Source of the DNA: JAABTL01 sp964465355
GTDB lineage: Bacteria > Deinococcota > Deinococci > Deinococcales > Trueperaceae
DNA length: 64,000 bases
Direction: 5' to 3'
Assembly (NCBI GenBank): GCA_964465355.1
Contig: CAYXJZ010000002.1
Location: 1 to 64,000 of the forward strand
Part shown: piece by piece, positions 26,399-34,132 of the stretch
Layout of the letters: every line of letters begins with the position of its first letter
How positions within the stretch are numbered: the first letter of the stretch is position 1
The notes under the pieces: model-generated
What the model was told of the DNA's origin: nothing
What the model saw: the letters and a program-made list of their open reading frames with translations, nothing else
The model's database searches: none
Translations under genes and position numbers: made by a program

Positions 26399-26721
26399 GC
26401 CCGGCCGCACGCACCACCGCACTGGTCTACGTCGCCCTGCTGCTGGTCCTGGCCGGCCTCGGCGCCATGTCGCAGCAGCGCTATCGCCATCATGCCGGTC
26501 TCCTCGAAGCCAAGGAGGAGGCGCTGGTCGACCTGGCGGCCCGCCGCGCCGAGGCGGCGGCCGTCAACGGCCCCTTGGCCATCACCACCTGGGCGCGGAC
26601 CAACGGCATGGTGCCCGCGCCCGAAGCCCCCCTCACCGCCGGCGTCGCCCCAGGGCTGCCCGCCCCGACCGCCCCCGCCCCCGTCTCACCGACCTTGGAG
26701 GTCATGACCGTATGGCGTTGA
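26395..26721 (+). CDS. ftsL: FtsL-like cell division protein
   Basis: The 108-residue bitopic protein has a membrane helix at about residues 9-25 (ALVYVALLLVLAGLGAM) and a short Ala/Glu-rich coiled-coil segment (EAKEEALVDLAARRAEAAAV). FtsL diverges strongly in sequence; the call rests on topology and on its place between rsmH and ftsI, where FtsL belongs. A Pro-rich tail (APGLPAPTAPAPVSP) replaces the usual longer coiled coil. It would act with FtsQ and an FtsB at the septum. Confidence 0.78.
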   Translation: MSPAARTTALVYVALLLVLAGLGAMSQQRYRHHAGLLEAKEEALVDLAARRAEAAAVNGPLAITTWARTNGMVPAPEAPLTAGVAPGLPAPTAPAPVSPTLEVMTVWR

Positions 26722-28124
26722 TGGACCGCTCCGCCCCCGCCGGCCGCCCGGCGGCACCCACCGAACTGCGCCTGCACCGCACGGCGTTGGTCGGCATCAT
26801 GGCCGTCTTCCCCCTGCTGGCAGCGCTCTGGGGCTTCGCCGGCCAGCAGGGCGGGGCACCGGTGTGGCCGAGCGAGCTGGTCGACGCGACCAACCGCGGC
26901 CGCCTGGTGACCAGCGACGGCCGGGTCCTCGCGGAAGGTCCTGTAGGCGCGAGACGCTACCCCCAAGGCACCCTGGCCGGCTCCCTGGTCGGCTTCCTCG
27001 GCGCCGTGCAACCCGACGGCCGCTACGGCCTCGAGGGCCTGGAGTACACCCTCGACAGCCGCCTGCAGGCCGGTGAGCAAGTGATGCTGACGCTGGACGC
27101 CACGCTGCAGGCCGCCGCCGAGCTGCACCTGGCCGAGACGGTGGCCGCCACCGGTGCGGCCGGTGCGTCGGCCGTGGTGCTGGAGGTGGGCACCGGCCGC
27201 GTGCTGGCCGCCGCCAGCTGGCCGAGCTACGACCCCAACGCCTGGCAGCAGGCCGACCGCGACACCATGCGCAACCGAGCCCTCGTCCAGCAGTACGAGC
27301 CCGGTTCGGTCATGAAGCCCTTCGTGGTGGCCGGCCTGTTGGAGAGCGGGCGCCTGCGGCCCGACGAGCTCATCGAGTCGCCCATGACCCTGCGGGTGGG
27401 GCTCAAGACCTTCCGCGACGTCAGCCAGCACGATGCGCTGCTCAGCGTGTCCGACGTGCTGCGCTACTCCAGCAACAGCGGCACCATCGCCATGGGCCAA
27501 CGCTTCCAGCCCGCCGAGCTCCATGCCTGGTACGCCGCCTTCGGCTTCGGCCAGGACATGGGCATGCGTTCCGTCTTCACCAGCAGCGGCGGCATGTCCG
27601 ACCCCCACCGCTGGGTGCCGCAGGACCACGCCACCATCTCCATCGGCCAGGGGCTCGACACCACCAACCTGCAGCTGGCGGCCGCCTACGCCGTGATCGC
27701 CCAGGACGGCGTCTACGTTTCGCCGCGCTTGCTGGAGGACGAGAGCGTGCCGCCCTCCTACCGGGTGCTCTCCCCCGAGACGGCCATGACCGTGCGCCAC
27801 ATGCTGGCCTACACCGTCTCGGCCAGCAGCCTGCGCAGCAGCCAGATCCCCGGCGTCGCCACCGCAGGCAAGACCGGTTCGGCCGACGTCTACGACGCCG
27901 CCCTCGGCGGCTACGCGCCCGGCCGCTCTGCCCTCACCTTCGCCGGCATGTTCCCCGCCGACCGGCCCGAGGTGGTCATGGTGGTCACCGTGCACGACGC
28001 GCAGGTCGCCACCCTTGCCACCACCGTGGCCGCCCCGCTGTTCCGCGCCATCGGCGCGGAGGTGGTGGCCCACTGGGCGGTCTCGCCGGACGGACCGGCC
28101 TGGGCAAGGGCCGCCATGCGCTGA
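26712..28124 (+). CDS. ftsI: Penicillin-binding protein FtsI (class B transpeptidase)
   Basis: The 470-residue septal D,D-transpeptidase has an N-terminal membrane helix (VGIMAVFPLLAALWGFAG, about 28-45), the RGRLVTSDGRVLAEG motif, and the three active-site boxes: SxxK in PGSVMKPF (Ser about 199), SxN in YSSNSG (about 253) and KTG in AGKTGSAD (about 387). It is clearly shorter than typical class B enzymes (about 550-600) because most of the pedestal between LAEG and RRYPQGTL is missing. It overlaps ftsL by 10 nt. The partner glycosyltransferase FtsW is encoded downstream. Confidence 0.94.
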   Translation: MALMDRSAPAGRPAAPTELRLHRTALVGIMAVFPLLAALWGFAGQQGGAPVWPSELVDATNRGRLVTSDGRVLAEGPVGARRYPQGTLAGSLVGFLGAVQPDGRYGLEGLEYTLDSRLQAGEQVMLTLDATLQAAAELHLAETVAATGAAGASAVVLEVGTGRVLAAASWPSYDPNAWQQADRDTMRNRALVQQYEPGSVMKPFVVAGLLESGRLRPDELIESPMTLRVGLKTFRDVSQHDALLSVSDVLRYSSNSGTIAMGQRFQPAELHAWYAAFGFGQDMGMRSVFTSSGGMSDPHRWVPQDHATISIGQGLDTTNLQLAAAYAVIAQDGVYVSPRLLEDESVPPSYRVLSPETAMTVRHMLAYTVSASSLRSSQIPGVATAGKTGSADVYDAALGGYAPGRSALTFAGMFPADRPEVVMVVTVHDAQVATLATTVAAPLFRAIGAEVVAHWAVSPDGPAWARAAMR

Positions 28125-28241
28125 AGGCGCTGGCTTCGCCGCGGCCTTCATGCACATCAGCGTGTCTATGTGTAAGATGTGTAACATCATCATGATCCGC
28201 GTCCTGAGTGGCCGCGGGTCGGTTGGGAAGGAACACCGCCG
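28122..28241 (+). promoter_or_regulatory. ftsI-murF spacer with hairpin and tandem repeat
   Basis: This is the longest break in the dcw cluster. TGAAGGC (28122-28128, overlapping the ftsI stop) can pair with GCCTTCA (28144-28150). Then ATGTGTAAG occurs twice in tandem (28168-28176; 28177-28185 as ATGTGTAAC) in an unusually AT-rich patch containing TAAGAT and TAACAT, either of which could be a -10. An internal promoter for murF onward, or an operator, is likely but unproven. Confidence 0.45.
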
Positions 28242-29597
28242 ATGCGCCTCGAGCCAGCCACCCTGCAGCAGGTCCTGAAGCACCGCATCATCAGCCTGCC
28301 TTCCCGTCCCCTGCCCCCGGCAGGCGGGTTGCGCTTCCACTCGGACCGCGTACGGCCAGGCGACGTCTTCGTGGCGATGGGCGGCGCGCAGCAGCACGGC
28401 GAGCGCTATGCCGACGACGCCCTGGCGCGCGGCGCCGCCTACCTCATCAGCGACCGACCACACCCAGACGCCCTGCTGGTGGATGACGCCGCCGAGGCCC
28501 TGCTCGACCTCGGCCGCTTCGCCCGCGCAGCGCACAGAGGCCCCGTCATCGGCGTGACGGGCAGCGTCGGCAAGACCACCACCAAGACGCTGCTGGCCGC
28601 GGCAGCAGACGCCCACGTCTCGCCAGGCAACATGAACACGCCGTACGCCCTTGCCACCGTGCTGGTCGACGTCTGGCTGCAACAGCAGCCCGACCGCCCC
28701 CTGGTGCTGGAGATGGGCATCGACCACCTTGGCGAGATGGCCACCTTGATCGAGCTGGTCCGCCCGAGCCACGGCCTGCTCACCGCCATCACCCCCGCTC
28801 ACCTGGCCGGCCTCGGCGATCTGCAGAGCCTGACCAGGGAGAAGTCGCTGCTGCTGGCCGTTGCCGATCACCGCTACGCCGCCGACAAGGCCTACCGGAT
28901 GCTGCCGCTGGAACACCGTGGTGGGGTGCATCGCTACCGGCTGCTGGAAGACGGGGAGACCCGCGGCGGCGCGGGCCAGGGCTCGGCTGACGACGGCTGG
29001 CTCGGCGAGCATCGGGTGGGCAGCGAAGGTGATGAGCTGATCGTGCACGCCGAGGAAGGCGATCTGCGCCTTCGCCTCCCTGGCCTCGGCCGCGCCCTGG
29101 CCGAGGACGCGCTTGGCGCCCTGCGCGTGGCCCACGACCTTGGTGTGTCCCTGGCCGAGGCCGCTCGCCGCATCGAAGGTTGCGTCATGGAGGAAGGCCG
29201 CATGCGGCCGCATCGCCTCGGTGGTCTGCTGCTGCTCGACGATGCCTACAACGCCAGTCCCGCCTCGATGGCGGCGGCGCTGGAGGTGCTCTCGCGCTCG
29301 CCCGCGCCGCGCATGGCGGTGGTCGGCACCATGCTCGAGCTGGGTGACGACTCCCCCAGCATGCACCGCGAGGTGGGCCGCTCCTTCGCCGCCGCCGGCC
29401 TCGACGCCCTGTGGGTGGTGGGCGAGGGCGCCGCCGAGCTGGCCGCCGCCTTCCCTGGCAGCAGGCGTTTCGCCCGCATCGAGGAGGTCATCGCCGCGGC
29501 AGGCGAACTGCCCGAACGCGGCAGCCTGTTGGTGAAGGGCTCGCTCGGCATGCGCATGCAGGCCCTCGTCCGCCACCTGCTGGCGGTGCCGGCATGA
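28242..29597 (+). CDS. murF: UDP-N-acetylmuramoyl-tripeptide--D-alanyl-D-alanine ligase
   Basis: The 451-residue ligase adds D-Ala-D-Ala, the last cytoplasmic step of the peptide stem. The N-terminal domain has FHSDRVRPGDVFVAMGG. The central ATPase P-loop is GVTGSVGKTTTKTLL (about 104-118), with NMNTPYALATVL following. The C-terminal domain has LLLLDDAYNASPASMAAAL and MAVVGTMLELGDDS. GGAAGGA lies before the ATG. It is preceded by ftsI without murE between them. Its stop overlaps mraY (ATGA). Confidence 0.95.
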   Translation: MRLEPATLQQVLKHRIISLPSRPLPPAGGLRFHSDRVRPGDVFVAMGGAQQHGERYADDALARGAAYLISDRPHPDALLVDDAAEALLDLGRFARAAHRGPVIGVTGSVGKTTTKTLLAAAADAHVSPGNMNTPYALATVLVDVWLQQQPDRPLVLEMGIDHLGEMATLIELVRPSHGLLTAITPAHLAGLGDLQSLTREKSLLLAVADHRYAADKAYRMLPLEHRGGVHRYRLLEDGETRGGAGQGSADDGWLGEHRVGSEGDELIVHAEEGDLRLRLPGLGRALAEDALGALRVAHDLGVSLAEAARRIEGCVMEEGRMRPHRLGGLLLLDDAYNASPASMAAALEVLSRSPAPRMAVVGTMLELGDDSPSMHREVGRSFAAAGLDALWVVGEGAAELAAAFPGSRRFARIEEVIAAAGELPERGSLLVKGSLGMRMQALVRHLLAVPA

Positions 29598-30544
29598 GCC
29601 CACTGTCCAGCGGCGTGCTGGTGGCGCTGGCCGCCCTCTGCTCCATGCTCCTCACCGGCGTCTTCGTGCAGTTGGCGCGGCGGCGCGGCTGGGGCAAGGT
29701 GGAGCGTGAGGACGGACCGCAGAGCCACTTGGCCAAGCAGGGCACGCCCACCATGGGCGGCGTGGCCTTCATGATCGTCGGGCTTGGCTTGGCGCTGCTC
29801 TTCGGCCCTCGCGACAACGACCTCTTCGCCCTGCTCCTGCTGGTGGCCGCCAGCGCCCTGCTCGGCTTGGGCGACGACGCGGTGGCGCTTGGGCGCAAGC
29901 GCGCGCTGCGGCGTGGCGACGAGGCATCAGGGCAGAGCACGGCCACCGGCCTCTTCGCCCGCTGGCGACTGCTCGGTCAGGCGGTCTTCGCCCTGGCCTT
30001 CGGCGCATACGCCGTGCAGGCCGGCCACACGGCCTTCGGTCAGCCATGGCTCGACACCGCCTTCTTCGCCTTCGTGGTGGTGGGCAGCGTCAACGCCTTC
30101 AACTTCAGCGACGGGCTGGACGGCCTGGCGGCCGGCATGGGCGCCGTCATCCTGCTGCTGTTCATCGGCTCGCCCTTGGCCGCCGCCCTGCTCGGCGCGC
30201 TGCTCGGCTTCCTCTGGTACAACGCCCACCCAGCCCGCGTCTTCATGGGCGGGGTGGGGGCCGAGAGCCTCGGCGCCGCCGTCGCCGGCCTTGCCATCCT
30301 CTCCGGCGCGGTGTGGTGGCTGCCGCTCTTCGCGCTGTTGCCTGTGCTCATGGTGCTCTCGGTCATCGCCCAGGTCATCTACTTCCGCGCCACCGGCGGC
30401 AAGCGCCTGCTGCGCATGGCGCCGCTGCACCACCACTTCACGCTCTCCGGATGGCCCGAGACCCGGGTCACCCAGCGCTTCGTGGTCGTCACCGCCGTCC
30501 TGGTGGCCTTGGTCTACGGCCTCAGCGGCGGCTTCGGGGCATGA
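29594..30544 (+). CDS. mraY: Phospho-N-acetylmuramoyl-pentapeptide-transferase
   Basis: The 316-residue polytopic enzyme transfers phospho-MurNAc-pentapeptide to undecaprenyl phosphate, giving lipid I. Signature segments: KQGTPTMGGVAFM, LLGLGDDAVALGRKR with the Asp pair, VVGSVNAFNFSDGLDGLAAG, and the His motif APLHHHFTLSGWPETRV. Nine to ten hydrophobic helices are visible. It is somewhat shorter than the usual 330-360. The ATG overlaps murF, and the stop overlaps murD. Confidence 0.96.
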   Translation: MSPLSSGVLVALAALCSMLLTGVFVQLARRRGWGKVEREDGPQSHLAKQGTPTMGGVAFMIVGLGLALLFGPRDNDLFALLLLVAASALLGLGDDAVALGRKRALRRGDEASGQSTATGLFARWRLLGQAVFALAFGAYAVQAGHTAFGQPWLDTAFFAFVVVGSVNAFNFSDGLDGLAAGMGAVILLLFIGSPLAAALLGALLGFLWYNAHPARVFMGGVGAESLGAAVAGLAILSGAVWWLPLFALLPVLMVLSVIAQVIYFRATGGKRLLRMAPLHHHFTLSGWPETRVTQRFVVVTAVLVALVYGLSGGFGA

Positions 30545-31953
30545 GTCGGCGTCCGCTGCTGGTCTACGGACTCGGCCGCAGCGGCGGCGCCGTGGTGGAG
30601 CGGGCGCGCGGCGAGGGCTTGGACGTGCTGTTCATGGACGACAAGCCTGCCGGCACCGACATCGACAGGGCCCTTGGCCTCGGCGCCCGCAGGGTGCTGA
30701 GGCTGGAGGACGCGCTGCGCGAGACGCCTGCCACCTGCGTGGCGGCGCCAGGCGTGCCCATCGACCACCCCGACCTGCTCAGCCTGCAGGCGGCCGGGGT
30801 GGAGGTCATCGGCGAGGTGGTGTGGGTCCTGCGGAACTGGCCGGCCACCAGCGTCGGCATCACCGGCACAGCAGGCAAGGGCACCGTCACCCGCTGGCTG
30901 GAGCGCAGCCTGCTGGCTGCCGGCATCGACGCGGTGGCCGGAGGGAACATCGACCCGGCGCTGTCCAAGGTGGCCAGACCGGGCGCCACCTTGGTCATCG
31001 AGCTGTCCAGCTTCCAGTTGGAGCGCGCGGCTGGTCTGCGGCCCGACGTGGCGGTGCTGCTCAACCTCGGCGTCGACCACCTCGACCGCCACCACGACCT
31101 GGCTGCCTACCACGGCGCCAAGCTCAACCTCCTGCGCGAGCTCGGACCGGAGCAGAGCTTCGTCGGGAACCTGGACGACCCCCTGGTGGCCGACCGCCTC
31201 GCGACCAGCCCGGCCAAGCGGCTTGGCTTCTCCTTGGAACGAGCGGCAGCCGGCTACTGGGAGCAGGCCAGCGACCTGCTGTTCGTGTCTGGCACACCGC
31301 TGCTGCGCGCAGCCGAGCTGCAGGTCAAGGGTCGGCATCAGGTGGCCAACGCCCTCGCCGTCGCCTTGGCAGCCACCGCCCTCGGCGTGGAGGCAGAACC
31401 GCTGCGCCAAGCGCTGATGGCCTTCCGTGGCCTGCCAGGCAGGCAGACGCTGCTCGGACGATTGGGTGATGTGCGCTTCGTCGAGGACTCCATCGCCACC
31501 CGCAACCTCTCGGTGGCAGCGGCCCTGGAAGCCAGCGAGGCGCCAGTCGTGTGGATCGCAGGCGGTGTGGACAAGGGCGCCGACCTCCCTGCCTTGGCGC
31601 CGCTGCTGCGGGAGAAGGTGGCGCTCACGCTCGGCATCGGCCGCAGCGGCGGCGCCATCAGCGCGCAGGCCGCCGCCTACGGGCCGGCGGAGCGCATCAC
31701 CGAGGCCGATGGGCGGACCGCCATGCAGCAGGCGGTGCGCCGTGCCTGGCGCTTCTTGCAAGAGGAGGCGGACGGCCGCGGCACGGTGCTGCTGGCGCCG
31801 CTGGCGGCCTCCTTCGACCAGTTCCGCGACTACCGCGATCGCGCAGACGCCTTCGGCGAGGCGGTGGCCGCGCTCGCCGACGAGGTCGGGTCCGCCGCCG
31901 ACCAGGCCAACCAGCAGCAGGGAGGACAGCCACGATGGATCCCCTGCTCCTGA
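30541..31953 (+). CDS. murD: UDP-N-acetylmuramoylalanine--D-glutamate ligase
   Basis: The 470-residue ligase adds D-Glu to UDP-MurNAc-L-Ala. A Rossmann-like N-domain starts LLVYGLGRSGGAVVERA. The central domain has ELSSFQLERA and LNLGVDHLDRHHDLAAYHGAK, both MurD signatures. The C-terminal domain carries FVEDSIATRNLSVAAALEA and IAGGVDKGADLPAL. The P-loop reads GTAGKGTVT, with Gly where Ser or Thr normally follows the Lys and contacts Mg2+. The C-terminus extends about 15 Gln-rich residues over the start of ftsW (19-nt overlap). Confidence 0.93.
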   Translation: MSRRPLLVYGLGRSGGAVVERARGEGLDVLFMDDKPAGTDIDRALGLGARRVLRLEDALRETPATCVAAPGVPIDHPDLLSLQAAGVEVIGEVVWVLRNWPATSVGITGTAGKGTVTRWLERSLLAAGIDAVAGGNIDPALSKVARPGATLVIELSSFQLERAAGLRPDVAVLLNLGVDHLDRHHDLAAYHGAKLNLLRELGPEQSFVGNLDDPLVADRLATSPAKRLGFSLERAAAGYWEQASDLLFVSGTPLLRAAELQVKGRHQVANALAVALAATALGVEAEPLRQALMAFRGLPGRQTLLGRLGDVRFVEDSIATRNLSVAAALEASEAPVVWIAGGVDKGADLPALAPLLREKVALTLGIGRSGGAISAQAAAYGPAERITEADGRTAMQQAVRRAWRFLQEEADGRGTVLLAPLAASFDQFRDYRDRADAFGEAVAALADEVGSAADQANQQQGGQPRWIPCS

Positions 31954-32987
31954 CACTGCAGCTCCTGCTCGGCGCCCTCGGCGTCCTCGGCGTGGCGGCA
32001 GCAGCCCCGGCCGAGGCCCTCGATCAAGCCCTGCGCTTCCTCGGCTGCTTCGCCCTCACCTTCGTGGTGGCGCGGGTGCCGCCCATGGTGGTGGTGCGCC
32101 TCGCGCCCTATGGCTACTTCGTCTGCCTCGCCCTGCTGGTGACGGTGCTCTTCACCGGCATCTCGCCGGACGGCAGCGAGGCCAAGCGCTGGCTGCTGAT
32201 CGGCCCCGTCACCCTGCAACCATCCGAGCTGATGAAGGTGGCCGTCATCGCCTACCTCACGGCCTTCTTCCACAACCATCTCGGTGACTGGCAGATCTGG
32301 CGCCCCATGCTGGTCATCGGCCTGGCGGCCGGCCTCATCGTGGCTCAGCCCAACCTCTCCACCGCCCTCTTCCTGATGGCTATGACCTTCACCCTGATGA
32401 TCGCATCAGGCACCAGCTTCCAGCGGCTCTTCGCCATCGGCACCGCGGCCGCGGTGCTGGCGGTGGTGGTGGGCCTGCCCTACCTGAGCCAGTTCGGCTA
32501 CCTCAGCGCGCGCGTGACCAGCTTCTTCGACATGCGCAGCGGCACGGCGGACCTGCAGGGCACCGCCTACCAGGCCAACCAGGCGCGGGTGGCGCTCGGC
32601 CAGGCCGGCCTCTTCGGCATCGGACCGGGGCGCCCGGTGCGCGTGGTCGAGGCCGAGACCGACATGATCGCGGTGGCCATCGGCCAGACCCTCGGCTTCG
32701 TGGGGATGGCTGTGCTCGTCATCGCCTTCGCCCTGCTGGTGGCCAGGATCCTGCGCATCGCCAGCGTCAGCCGCGGCCCCGGCGCCCTGCTGGCTGGCGG
32801 CACCGCCGTGTACATCGGCGGCCAGGCCTCGATCAACCTGCTGGTGGCCGCCGGGCTGCTGCCGGTCACCGGCCTGCCGCTGCCGCTGGTGAGCTATGGC
32901 CTCAACTCGCTGCTGTCGGTGTCCATCGCCCTCGGCTTGGTTCACAGCGCCTTCCGAGAGGCAAGGGCCCAAGGGGCACCGCTTTGA
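31935..32987 (+). CDS. ftsW: FtsW/RodA/SpoVE family peptidoglycan glycosyltransferase
   Basis: The 350-residue protein has about ten membrane helices and polymerises lipid II, paired with FtsI. Family blocks: EAKRWLLIGPVTLQPSELMKVAVIAYL, QPNLSTALFLM with the key Asp replaced by Asn in the DxG-type position, and the C-terminal GLLPVTGLPLPLVSYGLNSLLS. The dcw position favours FtsW over RodA. The usual loop motif before the large extracellular loop (SRVTSFFD-like) is present as ARVTSFFDMR. The start is ATG 31935, preceded by AGGGAGG and overlapping murD. Confidence 0.9.
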   Translation: MDPLLLTLQLLLGALGVLGVAAAAPAEALDQALRFLGCFALTFVVARVPPMVVVRLAPYGYFVCLALLVTVLFTGISPDGSEAKRWLLIGPVTLQPSELMKVAVIAYLTAFFHNHLGDWQIWRPMLVIGLAAGLIVAQPNLSTALFLMAMTFTLMIASGTSFQRLFAIGTAAAVLAVVVGLPYLSQFGYLSARVTSFFDMRSGTADLQGTAYQANQARVALGQAGLFGIGPGRPVRVVEAETDMIAVAIGQTLGFVGMAVLVIAFALLVARILRIASVSRGPGALLAGGTAVYIGGQASINLLVAAGLLPVTGLPLPLVSYGLNSLLSVSIALGLVHSAFREARAQGAPL

Positions 32988-34132
32988 ACGCCGCCCAAGC
33001 CGTGGCGAGCAGCCAAGGCCCCCGCCGGCTGTGGCTGGCCACCGGCGGCAGCGGCGGGCACGTCTTCCCCGCGCTTGCCCTCGGGGCCGCCGCCAAGGAG
33101 TCCGGCTGGGACGTCACCGTGATCGGCAACCAGGACGGCCCAGAAGGCGGCTGGACCGAGGACGCCGGCTTGAGCTTCGTCGGCGTGGCCAGCGGCAAGC
33201 TCGACCGCCAGCGACCCGATCCGCGGCAGCTCTGGCGCGCCCTACGCGGTGTCTTCTCCGCCATCGGCCTGCTGCGCAGGGCACGCCCCCAGTTGCTGGT
33301 CGGCTTCGGCGGCTTCGCCAGCCTTCCCGGCGTGGCAGCGGCCCGCTGGCTGAAGCTGCCCTACCTGCTGCACGAGACCAACGCCCGCCCCGGCCTCGTC
33401 ACCCGCTGGTTCGCCAAGGGCGCTCTTGCGGTGGTGCTCACCCAGGAGGTGACCGCCAAGTCGCTGCCTGGCGCGCGCTGCATCGTCCTGCCGCTGCCGG
33501 TGCGCGAACGGCGGCTCGACCGCGCGGCCGCACGCGCCTCCTTCGGCCTGCCGGATGACGCCATCGTCACCCTTGTGATGGGTGGCTCACAGGGCTCGCT
33601 CTACCTCAACGACACCGTGCCTGCGCTGGCCGAGGAGCTGCAGCGCGAGCGGCCTGACCTCTGGCTGCTGCACCAGACCGGCCACCCATGGCTAGCCCGC
33701 GTGCAGCAGGCCACCGCCGGCCGCGCCCGCTACCTGACGCTGCCCTTCGTCGACGGCAGCGCGGCCTTCGCCGCCGCCGACCTGGCCATCACCCGCGCCG
33801 GCTACGGCACCATCGCCGAGGCCGCCTTCCACCATGTGCCACTGCTGCTGGTACCCTTGCCAAGCGCCGCCGAGGACCATCAACGGCACAACGCCGTTGC
33901 CCTGGCCGAGGAGGGCGCCGGCCTGTGGGTGGCCCAGGGGGACGAAGCCGGCTTGGCCGCCGCCTGGCGCAGTCTGCTGGACGATGGGACGCGCCGCGCC
34001 ACGGCAGAGGCCGCCGGCAGGCGCTCACCCGAGGGTGGTGCCGCGCGGCTGCTGCAGGCCATCGAGGACTTGACCGCGGCAGGCGCGGCCCACCGCACGG
34101 CCGTCCAGCCACCGCCAAGGAGCATCCTGTGA
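32984..34132 (+). CDS. murG: UDP-GlcNAc:undecaprenyl-PP-MurNAc-pentapeptide GlcNAc transferase
   Basis: The 382-residue GT28 enzyme converts lipid I to lipid II at the inner membrane face. The N-domain G-loop is LWLATGGSGGHVFPALALG, with VGFGGFASLPGVAAARW and LPYLLHETNARPGLVTR following. The C-domain has LVMGGSQGSLYLND and the UDP-GlcNAc site FAAADLAITRAGYGTIAEAAFHHVPLLLVPLP. The start is TTG at 32984 overlapping the ftsW stop (TTGA). About 12 extra residues precede the conserved start. Confidence 0.95.
   Translation: MNAAQAVASSQGPRRLWLATGGSGGHVFPALALGAAAKESGWDVTVIGNQDGPEGGWTEDAGLSFVGVASGKLDRQRPDPRQLWRALRGVFSAIGLLRRARPQLLVGFGGFASLPGVAAARWLKLPYLLHETNARPGLVTRWFAKGALAVVLTQEVTAKSLPGARCIVLPLPVRERRLDRAAARASFGLPDDAIVTLVMGGSQGSLYLNDTVPALAEELQRERPDLWLLHQTGHPWLARVQQATAGRARYLTLPFVDGSAAFAAADLAITRAGYGTIAEAAFHHVPLLLVPLPSAAEDHQRHNAVALAEEGAGLWVAQGDEAGLAAAWRSLLDDGTRRATAEAAGRRSPEGGAARLLQAIEDLTAAGAAHRTAVQPPPRSIL

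Noticed and set aside
26490..29603. A 1037-codon open frame on the minus strand opposite ftsI and murF
   Set aside because: It is the complement of two clear genes in a high-GC region; the translation is His/Gly/Gln-rich with no domain.
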